Source: Maritalea sp051251695 (GTDB lineage: Bacteria > Pseudomonadota > Alphaproteobacteria > Rhizobiales > Devosiaceae). Taken from it: DNA of 64,000 bases. Of this stretch, positions 1 to 9,210 are shown piece by piece. Within the stretch, counting starts at the first letter, position 1, and the number at the start of each line of letters is the position of its first letter. A program made the translations under genes and the position numbers. The stretch spans positions 86,944-150,943 of the forward strand of contig NZ_JBPOEU010000008.1 in the NCBI RefSeq assembly GCF_051251695.1, given 5' to 3'. The notes under the pieces were generated by a model that made no database searches, had not been told where the DNA came from, and was given only the letters and a program-made list of their open reading frames with translations.

Positions 1-2
1 AG

Positions 3-1268
3 GATAAAGGCATTCATGTCGACATTGGCCAGCGGGCAGAAAATTTAGACAATGCTGCTGTTGTTGTGATCTCATCGGCGATTAACGCGGACAATCCAGA
101 ATTGATCGCGGCCCGGCAACGTTCGTTGCCCGTGGTTCGGCGTGCTGAAATGCTGGCTGAAATTATGCGGTTTAAGAACGCTGTTGCTATCGGCGGCACG
201 CATGGCAAAACCACAACCACCTCGCTAGTTGCGAGTTTGCTGGATGCTGGCGGTGTGGACCCTACCGTTATCAACGGCGGTATCATCAATGCTTATGGCA
301 CCAATGCGCGCTTGGGTGACGGGGATTGGATGGTTGTAGAAGCTGACGAGAGCGACGGCACATTCGTTAAGCTGCCTGCAGACGTTGCAGTTGTTACCAA
401 TGTGGATGCAGAACATCTCGACCATTATGGTGATTTTGAAGCTGTGCAGAATGCGTTTTTAACTTTTGTCGAAAACGTTCCCTTTTATGGCTTCGCGGTG
501 ATGTGTCTTGACCATCCTACGGTGCAAGACCTTGTGGGCAAGGTGACAGATCGCCGGATCGTTACTTATGGACAAAATCCGCAAGCCGATGTTCTTCTTA
601 AAGACGTTCGCACCAGGGACGGAAAGTCGCTGTTCTCAGTGGAAATTCGGGATCGTCTGGCAGGCACTTCGATTTTGATTGATGATTTGGTTCTGCCGAT
701 GCCAGGCATTTACAATGTTTTGAACGCCACAGCGGCCATAGCTGTTGCGCATCAATTGCATGTTGAGCCGGATGATATCCGTCGGGGGTTGAATGAATTT
801 TCTGGCGTAAAACGCCGCTTCACCACCGTTGGCGAAGTCGCTGGTGTCAGGGTGATCGACGATTATGCGCACCACCCGGTTGAGATATCGTCAGTGCTAA
901 AGGCCGCTCGATCGGCCACAAAAGGCGATATCATCGCGGTGGTGCAACCTCATCGATATTCGCGTTTAGATGATCTATTTGAAGATTTTGCGAGCAGTTT
1001 TAACGACGCTGACACGGTTTTGGTTGCGCCGGTTTTTTCTGCTGGGGAAGAGCCAATTGATGGCGTAAGTCACGAAAGCTTGGTTGATCGACTTCGCGCA
1101 AAGGGACACCGGGATGCGCGGGTGGTTGATCGGCCTGAAGCATTGGCACCTATTTTGGCGTCGCGGGTTTCGAAGGGGGATTATGTTGTTTGCCTGGGGG
1201 CGGGTTCAATTACGCAGTGGGCGGCAACGCTGCCAAGTGAACTCGAAGCCCTTATTGGAGGTAAATAA
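3..1268 (+). CDS. murC: UDP-N-acetylmuramate--L-alanine ligase, 5' truncated by window edge
   Basis: MurC joins L-alanine to UDP-MurNAc in the cytoplasm using ATP, the first step of peptidoglycan stem-peptide assembly. The open frame runs in from the window edge; 421 residues are visible and roughly the first 50 of a normal MurC (about 470 aa) are missing. A GTG at 66 could be read as a start, but the in-frame residues before it (ENLDNAAVVVISSAI) match the conserved MurC N-terminal region, so the gene begins upstream. The ATP loop GTHGKTTTT and the EADESDGTF motif of Mur ligases are present, followed by the central domain (DDYAHHP) and a C-terminal Mur ligase domain. The stop TAA overlaps the murB ATG by one base, which suggests translational coupling in the division cluster. 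Confidence 0.97.
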   Translation, partial: DKGIHVDIGQRAENLDNAAVVVISSAINADNPELIAARQRSLPVVRRAEMLAEIMRFKNAVAIGGTHGKTTTTSLVASLLDAGGVDPTVINGGIINAYGTNARLGDGDWMVVEADESDGTFVKLPADVAVVTNVDAEHLDHYGDFEAVQNAFLTFVENVPFYGFAVMCLDHPTVQDLVGKVTDRRIVTYGQNPQADVLLKDVRTRDGKSLFSVEIRDRLAGTSILIDDLVLPMPGIYNVLNATAAIAVAHQLHVEPDDIRRGLNEFSGVKRRFTTVGEVAGVRVIDDYAHHPVEISSVLKAARSATKGDIIAVVQPHRYSRLDDLFEDFASSFNDADTVLVAPVFSAGEEPIDGVSHESLVDRLRAKGHRDARVVDRPEALAPILASRVSKGDYVVCLGAGSITQWAATLPSELEALIGGK

Positions 1269-2245
1269 TGAGTTTCCCTGATCTTTTGCCTCAATTCGCG
1301 GACTGGATCGACGGCGTGCGTGGCCGCTTGGTGCCCAACCAGTTGATGTCAGAAATCACATGGTTTCGTGTTGGCGGCCCGGCGCAATTGTTTTTTCAGC
1401 CGAAAGACGAAGAGGATTTGCAATATTTCCTCAAGAACCTTCCTGCCGACATCAAAATTACAGTGATCGGTTTGGGGTCAAACTTACTCATTCGGGATGG
1501 TGGTTTGGACGGGGTTGTTATCCGTTTGTCAGCTAAAGGCTTTGGTCGTGCTGAAGTTTTGGGTGAACATAAAATTCGCGTTGGCACAGCCATGCCGGAT
1601 GTGAAAGTGGCGACCGCTGCGGCTGACGCTGGCATTGATGGGTTGACCTTTTACCGGGGCATTCCGGGCGGCATTGGCGGCGCGCTTTATATGAATGCGG
1701 GGTGTTATGGCACGGAAACAAAAGACCGGGTGGTCGAGTTGCGTGGCGTAAACCGTGACGGCGAAATTGTGACATTGTCCAACGCCGACATGGGTTACAA
1801 ATACCGCAAGAACAATGGACCGCGTGGCGTGATTTTTACCTCAGCTGTCTATCAAGGTTTTGCGGGCGACGTTGACGATATCAAAGCCCGGATGAAAGAG
1901 ATCACTGAAACCCGCGAAGGTTCCCAGCCAACCCGCGCTCGGACTGGTGGTTCTACATTTAAGAACCCTGAAGGTCATTCGAGCTGGAAATTGGTAGATG
2001 CGGCAGGGTGTCGTGGATTGCAAGTCGGCAATGCGCAGGTTTCAGAAAAGCACTGTAATTTTTTGCTCAATCTTGGTGATGCAACTGCGCACGATATTGA
2101 AACTTTGGGCGAAACAGTCCGCAATAAGGTTCGTAAAAATTCCGGAATAGAGTTCCATTGGGAAATCCGACGGATGGGCCATTTCGTGCCTGGTCAAGAA
2201 GTGCGCGAATTCTTGGACGGTGATGTCTTCACCGGTCAGGTGTAA
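1268..2245 (+). CDS. murB: UDP-N-acetylenolpyruvoylglucosamine reductase
   Basis: MurB reduces UDP-GlcNAc-enolpyruvate to UDP-MurNAc with NADPH and FAD, feeding MurC. The 325-residue protein has the FAD-binding domain (GLGSNLLIRDGG, then YRGIPGGIGGALYMNAG) followed by the MurB C-terminal domain. GGSTFKNP carries the catalytic serine that protonates the substrate and the late HWEIRRMG holds the conserved glutamate. Length is normal for alphaproteobacteria. The start ATG overlaps the murC stop (TAATG), and ddl begins two bases after its stop, so the three genes are almost certainly co-transcribed. Confidence 0.97.
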   Translation: MSFPDLLPQFADWIDGVRGRLVPNQLMSEITWFRVGGPAQLFFQPKDEEDLQYFLKNLPADIKITVIGLGSNLLIRDGGLDGVVIRLSAKGFGRAEVLGEHKIRVGTAMPDVKVATAAADAGIDGLTFYRGIPGGIGGALYMNAGCYGTETKDRVVELRGVNRDGEIVTLSNADMGYKYRKNNGPRGVIFTSAVYQGFAGDVDDIKARMKEITETREGSQPTRARTGGSTFKNPEGHSSWKLVDAAGCRGLQVGNAQVSEKHCNFLLNLGDATAHDIETLGETVRNKVRKNSGIEFHWEIRRMGHFVPGQEVREFLDGDVFTGQV

Positions 2246-2247
2246 CA

Positions 2248-3168
2248 ATGGATAAGCATGTTGCCGTTTTGATGGGTGGGTGGACAAATGAACGCGAAGT
2301 GTCGCTGGCGTCGGGCCGCGACTGTGCTGCCGCGTTGGAGCGTTCAGGATATAAAGTCACGTCAATAGACGTTGACCGAGATCTCGCAGAACGTTTGACG
2401 GCCACTAAACCTGACGTGGTCTTTAACGCGTTGCACGGCAAATTTGGCGAAGACGGCACCGTGCAGGGTATGCTTGAAATTATGGGTATTCCATACACCC
2501 ATTCAGGCGTTTTGGCGTCGTCATTGGCGATGGATAAACATCAATCAAAGATCATGTTTAAAGCTGCGGGTGTTCCAGTAACTGATCATATTATCGCCCA
2601 TCGCGAAGAGATTGCCGCGCGCCACCAGATGCCGCCGCCCTATGTGGTAAAGCCATATGATGATGGGTCTAGCGTTGGGGTTTTCTTAATCAAGCATGAC
2701 AGTGCGCATCCGCCGCAAGAAATTTTGCGCACCGATTGGAAAGGTAGCGATCATTTGATGGTCGAATGTTACATTCCGGGACGCGAATTGACATGCGCTG
2801 TTATGGGTGGTGTTGCCCTAGGTGTGACCGAGATTGTTACTGATTTGCACTTTTATAATTATGAGGCGAAATATGCCGAAGGCGGCTCAACGCACATTTT
2901 GCCAGCGCAAGTTTCACCGAAAATTTACCAGAATGTACAAAAACTAGCATTGAAGGCCCATGAAGCATTGGGGTGTCGCGGCGTTACACGAACAGATTTT
3001 AGGTTCATGGAAACCGCAGACGGTGATGGCGAGTTGATTTGTCTTGAAATTAACACGCAACCCGGCATGACGCCAACATCATTGGTGCCAGAAATTGCCG
3101 GACATGCAGGACACAGTTTTGAAGAACTGGTGTCTTGGATTGTGGAGGATGCGAGTTGCAACAGATAA
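2248..3168 (+). CDS. ddl: D-alanine--D-alanine ligase
   Basis: Ddl makes the D-Ala-D-Ala dipeptide that MurF adds to the peptidoglycan precursor. The 306-residue protein starts with the N-terminal domain motif VLMGGWTNEREVSL, has the ATP-grasp segment YVVKPYDDGSSVGV, and ends with the metal- and substrate-binding EINTQPGMTPTSL motif. Length fits the DdlB type found in division clusters. It sits between murB (two-base gap) and ftsQ (overlapping), the usual order in this group. Confidence 0.96.
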   Translation: MDKHVAVLMGGWTNEREVSLASGRDCAAALERSGYKVTSIDVDRDLAERLTATKPDVVFNALHGKFGEDGTVQGMLEIMGIPYTHSGVLASSLAMDKHQSKIMFKAAGVPVTDHIIAHREEIAARHQMPPPYVVKPYDDGSSVGVFLIKHDSAHPPQEILRTDWKGSDHLMVECYIPGRELTCAVMGGVALGVTEIVTDLHFYNYEAKYAEGGSTHILPAQVSPKIYQNVQKLALKAHEALGCRGVTRTDFRFMETADGDGELICLEINTQPGMTPTSLVPEIAGHAGHSFEELVSWIVEDASCNR

Positions 3169-4043
3169 AGCGTGATCGAACAGGCAAAGCAATTGCGATG
3201 GCTCAACCGTTGGGCGCTGACCTGATTTTTCGTCGTGCAACCCACGTTGTTGTCGCGCGTTGGCGCAATCTTTGGGTGTTGCATAAGCGATTGGCCGTCC
3301 GTCTGATCGCATTGCTTTTGGTTGCAGGAATTGGCGCCGCAGGTCTTTATAGTCGAAACCATCTTGCCAACTATTGGAGCGATGTCTCCGGTGGAACATC
3401 TGCTTTGTTTGCTCAAGCTGGTCTTTCGGTCGCTGAATTGTCACTTTCTGGTTATGCGCTCACAAATGAGGAGTTGCTTTTCGAAGCAGTTGGGCTTGAA
3501 GCCAACCTATCGCTTGTTAATTTTGATGCTGACGCCGCACGGTTGCGGCTTGAAGCATTGCCCAGCATTGAAACCGCAACCATTCGGAAGATTTACCCCA
3601 ATTCGTTGATCGTTGATTTGACCGAGAAAAAACCGGTTGCGATTTGGATTGTTGATGGGGTCAATTTTGCAATTGATCAAAACGGAAACCGGATCGCGCC
3701 AATTGAGACCCCAATTGAGGGACTGCCAATGTTCATTGGTGATGGTGCTGCGGATGACGTGCCGGCTTTCATCACTATGCTAAATAAATTTCCGGCGCTG
3801 ACCGAAGGGCTATTGGCATCGAGCCGCATTGGTGATCGTCGGTGGGATCTGATTTACGATTTCGGGCTGCGCATTATGTTGCCTGAAACGGGCGTCGAGC
3901 AGGCGCTAACACAAATTGCGCAGCTTGAAACAGAGCAGCAATTATTTGCGCGTGATATTGAAGTTTTGGACATGCGGATTGCCGACTATTTGGCAGTTCG
4001 CGTAGTTGACCGCACACCAGTCGAAGAGGAAATTGCGCAATGA
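3156..4043 (+). CDS. ftsQ: Cell division protein FtsQ (TTG start)
   Basis: FtsQ is a bitopic inner-membrane divisome protein that links early and late division proteins through its periplasmic domain. A cytoplasmic stretch of about 40 residues precedes one membrane helix (LIALLLVAGIGAAGLY), then a POTRA domain and the FtsQ domain (IETATIRKIYPNSLIVDLTE). I chose the TTG at 3156 because GGAGGA at 3144-3149 lies six bases before it; this overlaps ddl by 13 bases and gives 295 aa. An ATG at 3198 is in frame but has no ribosome-binding site, and a TTG at 3135 also lacks one. The stop overlaps ftsA as ATGA. Confidence 0.92.
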   Translation: MQQIKRDRTGKAIAMAQPLGADLIFRRATHVVVARWRNLWVLHKRLAVRLIALLLVAGIGAAGLYSRNHLANYWSDVSGGTSALFAQAGLSVAELSLSGYALTNEELLFEAVGLEANLSLVNFDADAARLRLEALPSIETATIRKIYPNSLIVDLTEKKPVAIWIVDGVNFAIDQNGNRIAPIETPIEGLPMFIGDGAADDVPAFITMLNKFPALTEGLLASSRIGDRRWDLIYDFGLRIMLPETGVEQALTQIAQLETEQQLFARDIEVLDMRIADYLAVRVVDRTPVEEEIAQ

Positions 4044-5353
4044 TGAGTGAAGCCATGACTGCTCGTCTGAAACCAGTCCAGCCGGGCAGGGCCAGTTTGA
4101 TTTCTGTTTTGGATATTGGGTCGACAAAGATTTGCTGCGTTGTGGCGCGGCTTAGCCCATGTGACGAGGGCAAGGCCCTAAAGGGACGCACGCACAGCGT
4201 ACAGGTCTTAGGCTTTGCCTATGGGCCTTCTGCTGGTGTTAAAGGCGGCGTGGTGACTGACATCGAGCAAGCCGAGCAAGCTGTCCGGTCAGTTGTTGGT
4301 ATGGCAGAACGCAATGCTGGGGTGACGGTTCAGTCTGTTGTTGTAAATATTTCATCGGGTCGACTTGGGTCCGAAACATTTTCAGCAAGCGTGTCGCTTG
4401 ATGGACATGAGGCAGAAGACCGCGATCTTGAAAAAGTGCTGCGGGTTGTAAACGACCGTTCTATTCGCGACGATCGCTCTGTTTTACATGCCTTGCCGAT
4501 TGGATATTCTTTGGATGGTCATAGTGGCATCCGTGATCCGCGTGGCATGGTGGGGCAGACATTGGGCGTTGATGTTTCGGTTATTACAGCTGAAACGCTG
4601 GCGATGCGAAATGTGGAGCTTGTTCTTAATCGTTGTCACCTGCAAGTTCAGGCTTTTATGGCGACGCCATATGCAAGTGGCTTGTCGGCACTGGTTGATG
4701 ATGAAGCGTCATTGGGCGTTGCGGCGATTGATTTTGGTGGCGCGACCACCACACTGAGTGTCTTTAAAGATGGATATTTGGTCTATGCGGATGCATTGGC
4801 AGTTGGCGGGCACAATATTACTCTTGATATTGCTCGGCAACTTTCGGTGAGCATTGAAGACGCCGAGCGCCTTAAAACGCTCTATACGAGTGTTTTGCCC
4901 GGCCAAACCGATGAACGAGATTTGGTTTCAATTCAGCCCGTGGGTTCCCAGCAAAACGAAGCGCCCACTCAAATTCCCCGCGCTGCCTTAACGCGAATTG
5001 TTAGGCCAAGGGTTGAAGAAATTCTAACTGTGTTGCGCGACCGCATGGTTGCGACCGGCATGATGGATGTTTGTGGTAGGCGTTTCGTTTTAACGGGCGG
5101 GGGCAGCGAACTGACTGGGTTGTCTGAACTCGCACGTCGCATTCTTGCACGCAATGTGCGTCAGGGGCGACCTTTAGGCGTGTCTAACCTGCCTGCCGTG
5201 GCGAAAGGCCCAGCATTTTCAACCGTGGTGGGTATGCTTATCTATCCCCAAGTGTGTGAGCTTGAATATGTCGAGCCCGTCGTTCAACGCAAACTAACAG
5301 GCACTGACGGCTACTTCTCACGCGTTGGCAACTGGCTCCGGACAAGTTTTTAA
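4040..5353 (+). CDS. ftsA: Cell division protein FtsA
   Basis: FtsA is the actin-like protein that tethers FtsZ filaments to the membrane. The 437-residue sequence has the actin-fold phosphate-1 motif LDIGSTKICCVVARL near the N-terminus, the 1C subdomain after it, the second phosphate motif (DFGGATTTLSVF) near residue 235, and the adenosine motif VLTGGGSELTGL. The last residues (YFSRVGNWLRTSF) form a plausible amphipathic membrane-targeting helix. The ATG overlaps the ftsQ stop; a second ATG lies at 4043. A 132-base gap separates it from ftsZ, so ftsZ may also have its own promoter there. Confidence 0.96.
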   Translation: MMSEAMTARLKPVQPGRASLISVLDIGSTKICCVVARLSPCDEGKALKGRTHSVQVLGFAYGPSAGVKGGVVTDIEQAEQAVRSVVGMAERNAGVTVQSVVVNISSGRLGSETFSASVSLDGHEAEDRDLEKVLRVVNDRSIRDDRSVLHALPIGYSLDGHSGIRDPRGMVGQTLGVDVSVITAETLAMRNVELVLNRCHLQVQAFMATPYASGLSALVDDEASLGVAAIDFGGATTTLSVFKDGYLVYADALAVGGHNITLDIARQLSVSIEDAERLKTLYTSVLPGQTDERDLVSIQPVGSQQNEAPTQIPRAALTRIVRPRVEEILTVLRDRMVATGMMDVCGRRFVLTGGGSELTGLSELARRILARNVRQGRPLGVSNLPAVAKGPAFSTVVGMLIYPQVCELEYVEPVVQRKLTGTDGYFSRVGNWLRTSF

Positions 5354-5485
5354 GTTTTCGTTAAGCTAAACATATTGTTTAATAATACTTATTCGAAATG
5401 CAAAATGCATTAAAGTTAATGAAAATGCTCAAATTGTTAGGGATGGATTAACGATCTAGGCGTAATTCTGGGGTACAGGAGAACA

Positions 5486-7159
5486 ATGGGGCCAGAAATG
5501 AGCATCAAACTTCAAATTCCAGATATTCACGAACTCAAGCCACGGATCACTGTTTACGGTGTTGGTGGTGCAGGCGGAAACGCTGTTAACAATATGATCG
5601 ATTCCGGCCTTGAGGGTGTGGAATTTGTTGTTGCCAACACAGACGCACAGGCACTCGCGCTTTCAAAAGCGCAGCGCGTTGTGCAGTTGGGTGTGGGAGT
5701 TACGGAAGGTCTAGGCGCCGGTTCGCACCCAGAAGTAGGGCGAGCGGCAGCCGAAGAAACAATCGACGAGATCAACGATCACCTTAGTGGTTCGCACATG
5801 GCGTTTATTACCGCCGGTATGGGCGGTGGCACAGGCACGGGCGCAGCGCCAGTGGTTGCGCGTGCAGCTCGCGAACAGGGCATTTTAACGGTTGGTGTGG
5901 TGACTAAGCCATTCCAGTTCGAAGGTGCCCGACGTATGCGTCTGGCTGACGATGGTATTGATGAACTTCATCGCCATGTCGACACGCTGATCGTGATCCC
6001 GAACCAAAATCTATTCCGCGTCGCCAACGACAAAACGACATTCGCTGATGCGTTTTCGATGGCTGATGAGGTTCTATTTTCCGGCGTTGCCTGCATCACC
6101 GATCTAATGGTGAAAGAGGGCCTGATCAATCTTGATTTTGCAGATGTTCGTGCTGTTATGCGCGGCATGGGTAAAGCCATGATGGGTACGGGCGAAGCTG
6201 AAGGTGAAGACCGTGCGCGTCACGCCGCAGAAGCCGCCATCGCAAATCCATTGCTTGATGACGTGTCGATGCAAGGTGCGCGTGGATTGCTGATTTCTAT
6301 CACTGGCGGTAGTGATTTGACGCTTTATGAAGTTGATGAAGCTGCAAGCCGAATTCGCGAAGAAGTTGATTCGGACGCCAATATCATTCTAGGCGCGACC
6401 TTTGATGATAGTCTTGATGGCAAAATTCGGGTTTCAGTTGTTGCAACCGGCACAGATGCCGCAATGGTCCAAGCTTTGGATCCAGTGCAGCCAAACGCCG
6501 ATCGGGCCATTCATGTGAAGCGTGAAATTCGCGCTTCTGAGCCTGTAACGAATGCTACACCTGCGACGGCAACTGAGCCAGCACAGATCGCGGCTCCGAC
6601 TGCAACGCCAAACCCAATTGAGGGCTTGGACGCTGCTATGCAGCAGGCAGTAAATGAAGCGCTTGAAGTTGGACATGCAAAGCTTGCCGAAGAAGGTGAA
6701 GTTACTGTTGAGCCATACATCCCGACAGCGGATCCTGTGCGCACCCAAATGGACGAGCGCCCACAGGTGAACGATGTTGAGCCGGTGCAAACCTATGTTC
6801 CTCAGTCTGCACAGCGTCCAACTGGACCGCGTCGCATGCCACGGGCAGATGAATTGCCAATGCCTACGCGTGAGGCTGTTTCTCAAGCTGCTAGCAGCAG
6901 TGAAGAGCCTCGAAATGCACGGGCATTGTTCCGCAGATTGGCGAGTAATGTTGGTCTTCAGAAAAAAGAAGATGAAACACCAAACATGATTACCGACGAT
7001 GCTGCTGCGCGTAGCGCCGTTGAGGCAAGTGCGCCCCAACGTCGCGTTGAAACGCCCGGTGCTGCTGGTGATTTAGACCGTACAGGGCGTCCGGTTGCTA
7101 AGGAGCAACCCAAGAAAGAGCAGTTGGAAATTCCAAGCTTTTTGAAACGTCACGGTTAA
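5486..7159 (+). CDS. ftsZ: Cell division protein FtsZ
   Basis: FtsZ is the tubulin-like GTPase that forms the division ring. The GTP-binding signature GGGTGTG is at residues 113-119 and the globular core extends to about residue 325. A long Pro/Glu/Ala-rich linker (about 330-540) follows, and the conserved C-terminal peptide LEIPSFLKRHG, which binds FtsA, closes the protein. At 557 aa it is much longer than the E. coli protein (383 aa) but typical for Hyphomicrobiales. The start is supported by AGGAGA a few bases upstream; a second ATG lies four codons in. A strong terminator follows, marking the end of this transcription unit. Confidence 0.98.
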   Translation: MGPEMSIKLQIPDIHELKPRITVYGVGGAGGNAVNNMIDSGLEGVEFVVANTDAQALALSKAQRVVQLGVGVTEGLGAGSHPEVGRAAAEETIDEINDHLSGSHMAFITAGMGGGTGTGAAPVVARAAREQGILTVGVVTKPFQFEGARRMRLADDGIDELHRHVDTLIVIPNQNLFRVANDKTTFADAFSMADEVLFSGVACITDLMVKEGLINLDFADVRAVMRGMGKAMMGTGEAEGEDRARHAAEAAIANPLLDDVSMQGARGLLISITGGSDLTLYEVDEAASRIREEVDSDANIILGATFDDSLDGKIRVSVVATGTDAAMVQALDPVQPNADRAIHVKREIRASEPVTNATPATATEPAQIAAPTATPNPIEGLDAAMQQAVNEALEVGHAKLAEEGEVTVEPYIPTADPVRTQMDERPQVNDVEPVQTYVPQSAQRPTGPRRMPRADELPMPTREAVSQAASSSEEPRNARALFRRLASNVGLQKKEDETPNMITDDAAARSAVEASAPQRRVETPGAAGDLDRTGRPVAKEQPKKEQLEIPSFLKRHG

Positions 7160-7184
7160 TAAATTGTGCAATTGATAAAAAAAG

Positions 7185-7217
7185 TACCCAGTGCGTCTTT
7201 CGCGCTGGGTATTTTTT
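7185..7217 (+). terminator. Rho-independent terminator after ftsZ
   Basis: Inverted repeat TACCCAGTGCG / CGCGCTGGGTA (11 pairs with one G-T wobble, loop TCTTT) followed directly by six T residues. It lies 25 bases after the ftsZ stop and separates ftsZ from lpxC. Confidence 0.9.
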
Positions 7218-7279
7218 GTTTATTAGTAACCCAAAAATAGGCGGAGCGCGCGGGGCGCTAGAGAGCCAGGACAGTGCGA

Positions 7280-8236
7280 ATGAAGAAACTTGCCACCAAA
7301 CAGTGTACCGTTGCGGCAGCGCTGAGCTTTACCGGAATAGGCGTGCACAATGGCCAGCCTTCAAGTATTATAATTCAACCTGCTGCCCCTGATACCGGTT
7401 TTTCGATCTGTCGTAAGTTTGAAGACGGGCATCTCTCAGATGTTTTTCCATTAGAACATGATCGCGTTGCACGTACATATTTGTGTACGGCTGTCGACCT
7501 TGGCGATGCTGGCACAATATCCATGATCGAACACGTTGTTTCTGCCCTGTCAGGTCTGGGCATTGATAATGCGATGTTGATCGTTGACGGACCGGAATGC
7601 CCAGTGCTGGACGGTAGCGCAGGCAAATATGTTGACGCGATTGTTGAAAATGGTGTTTCCATTCAGCCTGCTGAGAAAAAATTCATCAAGATCAAACGGT
7701 CGATCATCGTTCGTTCAAATGACGCGTTTGCCGCGCTTGAGCCATATAACGGTCGTGCATTTGATGTTGAGATCGACTTTGAAAGCGATGTGATTGGTCG
7801 CCAACGCATGATTTTTGACTGGACGCCCGCGCGATACGCAACAGACGTTTCCACGGCGCGAACATTTGGCTTTTTGCGGGATGCGAAGATTTTGCGCCAA
7901 GCTGGCTATGCCCTTGGTTCATCGCTAGAAAATTCAATTGCCGTAGACGAAGACAAGATCATGAACTCTGACGGCTTACGCTTTGAGGATGAATTTGTTC
8001 GCCATAAATTGCTTGATGCCGTTGGCGATTTGGCTTTGGCCGGTATGCCAATTTACGGCAAATTCCGCTCATACAAGGGTGGACACGGACTGAATGCACT
8101 CGTGCTGAATGGTTTGTTCGCAAGCGAGCAGAATTATGAAATCGTAAATGCAAAAGATTTGCCGTTAGAGTTTGATGCCTTAGAAGATGTGCCGCTAGGT
8201 ATGGATTCTCAAGGATATATTCGTTCGGTTGGATAA
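7280..8236 (+). CDS. lpxC: UDP-3-O-acyl-N-acetylglucosamine deacetylase
   Basis: LpxC is the zinc-dependent deacetylase that commits UDP-GlcNAc derivatives to lipid A synthesis in the cytoplasm. The protein (318 aa) opens with FTGIGVHNG, has IEHVVSALSGLGIDN (first zinc histidine), GPECPVLDGSA, and the second zinc and acid-base motif RHKLLDAVGDLALAG. I chose the ATG at 7280 because AGGA at 7268-7271 is eight bases before it; a GTG at 7274 is in frame but too close. LpxC after ftsZ is standard gene order in proteobacteria. Its presence implies an LPS outer membrane. Confidence 0.97.
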   Translation: MKKLATKQCTVAAALSFTGIGVHNGQPSSIIIQPAAPDTGFSICRKFEDGHLSDVFPLEHDRVARTYLCTAVDLGDAGTISMIEHVVSALSGLGIDNAMLIVDGPECPVLDGSAGKYVDAIVENGVSIQPAEKKFIKIKRSIIVRSNDAFAALEPYNGRAFDVEIDFESDVIGRQRMIFDWTPARYATDVSTARTFGFLRDAKILRQAGYALGSSLENSIAVDEDKIMNSDGLRFEDEFVRHKLLDAVGDLALAGMPIYGKFRSYKGGHGLNALVLNGLFASEQNYEIVNAKDLPLEFDALEDVPLGMDSQGYIRSVG

Positions 8237-8352
8237 ATTCAAAAAATTGTGCCACAGTTTTGATCGTTTTGCGGTATATGTCGCTGGACGAACATAAACT
8301 GTTTTAAGATGGTTACAGAGTTGGCCGCGTTTTGGGTAAGGGAATTGAGCGA

Positions 8353-9177
8353 ATGTTTGGTGTATTAAAGTCGTTTCTTCGCCTCACAATGATTGGTGTT
8401 TTGGCAGTTTCCGTTGCGGGTTGTTCCGGATTTAGCATTTTTGGCAGCCAAAAAATAACCGAAGAAGAAATCATTCCAGCCGACGTGCTTTACGATAAAG
8501 CTATCGAGCAGGTCGAAAGCGATCGTTTGATTTCTGCACTGAAGACATTCGAAAAACTCGAGCGCCAGCATCCATATTCGGAATATTCTGAGCGTTCGCG
8601 CCTGATGAACGTTTTCATTCATGCGCGTACTGGCAATTATACGAAGACTATTCTTTCTGCGGATCGCTTTTTGGCGCTTTACCCTTCATCTCCTGACGCG
8701 CCTTACGCGATGTATATGAAGGGCGCCGCTCAATATAACCAAATCAAAGATATCACGCGGGATCAGCAAAACGCAGAAGACGCGATTGCCACATTCCAAG
8801 CGATCATCAATAGCTATCCAAATTCGCGTTATGCCAAAGACGCCAAAGAGAGAATTTTGGTGGCGAAAGATCAGCTTGCGGGTAAAGAAATTTCAGTTGG
8901 CCGTTATTACTTGGGCAACAAACAATATACAGCCGCGATCAACCGGTTCCGCGCTGTTGTTGAGAATCACGAAACATCTACCCATGTTGAAGAAGCGTTG
9001 CTTCGATTAACCGAATCCTATCTTGCTTTGGGATTGGTAAATGAGGCCAAAACGGCTGCGGCAGTGCTTGGGCACAACTTCCCGTCGAGCAAGTGGTATG
9101 AAGATGCCTACAAATTGTTGCAAAAGCAGGGTCTGGCGCCTGAAGTTCAACAGGGAAATTGGTTGTCAGATCGCTAG
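8353..9177 (+). CDS. bamD: Outer membrane assembly lipoprotein BamD
   Basis: BamD is an essential periplasmic lipoprotein of the BAM complex that inserts beta-barrel proteins into the outer membrane. The 274-residue product has a lipoprotein signal with lipobox VAGC (Cys near residue 24), followed by tetratricopeptide-type repeats (for example YDKAIEQVESDRLISALKTF and YYLGNKQYTAAINRF). The ATG at 8353 has AAGGGA nine bases upstream; a TTG at 8332 would add seven residues before the signal peptide and is less likely. recN follows after 33 bases, the usual neighbour. Confidence 0.95.
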   Translation: MFGVLKSFLRLTMIGVLAVSVAGCSGFSIFGSQKITEEEIIPADVLYDKAIEQVESDRLISALKTFEKLERQHPYSEYSERSRLMNVFIHARTGNYTKTILSADRFLALYPSSPDAPYAMYMKGAAQYNQIKDITRDQQNAEDAIATFQAIINSYPNSRYAKDAKERILVAKDQLAGKEISVGRYYLGNKQYTAAINRFRAVVENHETSTHVEEALLRLTESYLALGLVNEAKTAAAVLGHNFPSSKWYEDAYKLLQKQGLAPEVQQGNWLSDR

Positions 9178-9210
9178 ACAGCGGCTGCATTTTGTGATGG
9201 ATTCCGTGGC

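Noticed and set aside
2925..3416. 163-codon minus-strand frame across the ddl/ftsQ junction
   Set aside because: Covers coding sequence of two certain genes and shows no recognised motif.
5354..5485. CtrA boxes (TTAA-N7-TTAA) in front of ftsZ
   Set aside because: Several TTAA words occur in this AT-rich gap, but none with the seven-base spacing.
6434..7039. 201-codon open frame opposite the ftsZ linker
   Set aside because: Antisense to a confident ftsZ; Cys/Trp/Arg-rich with no family pattern. Caused by the Ala/Pro/Glu-rich codon bias of the linker.
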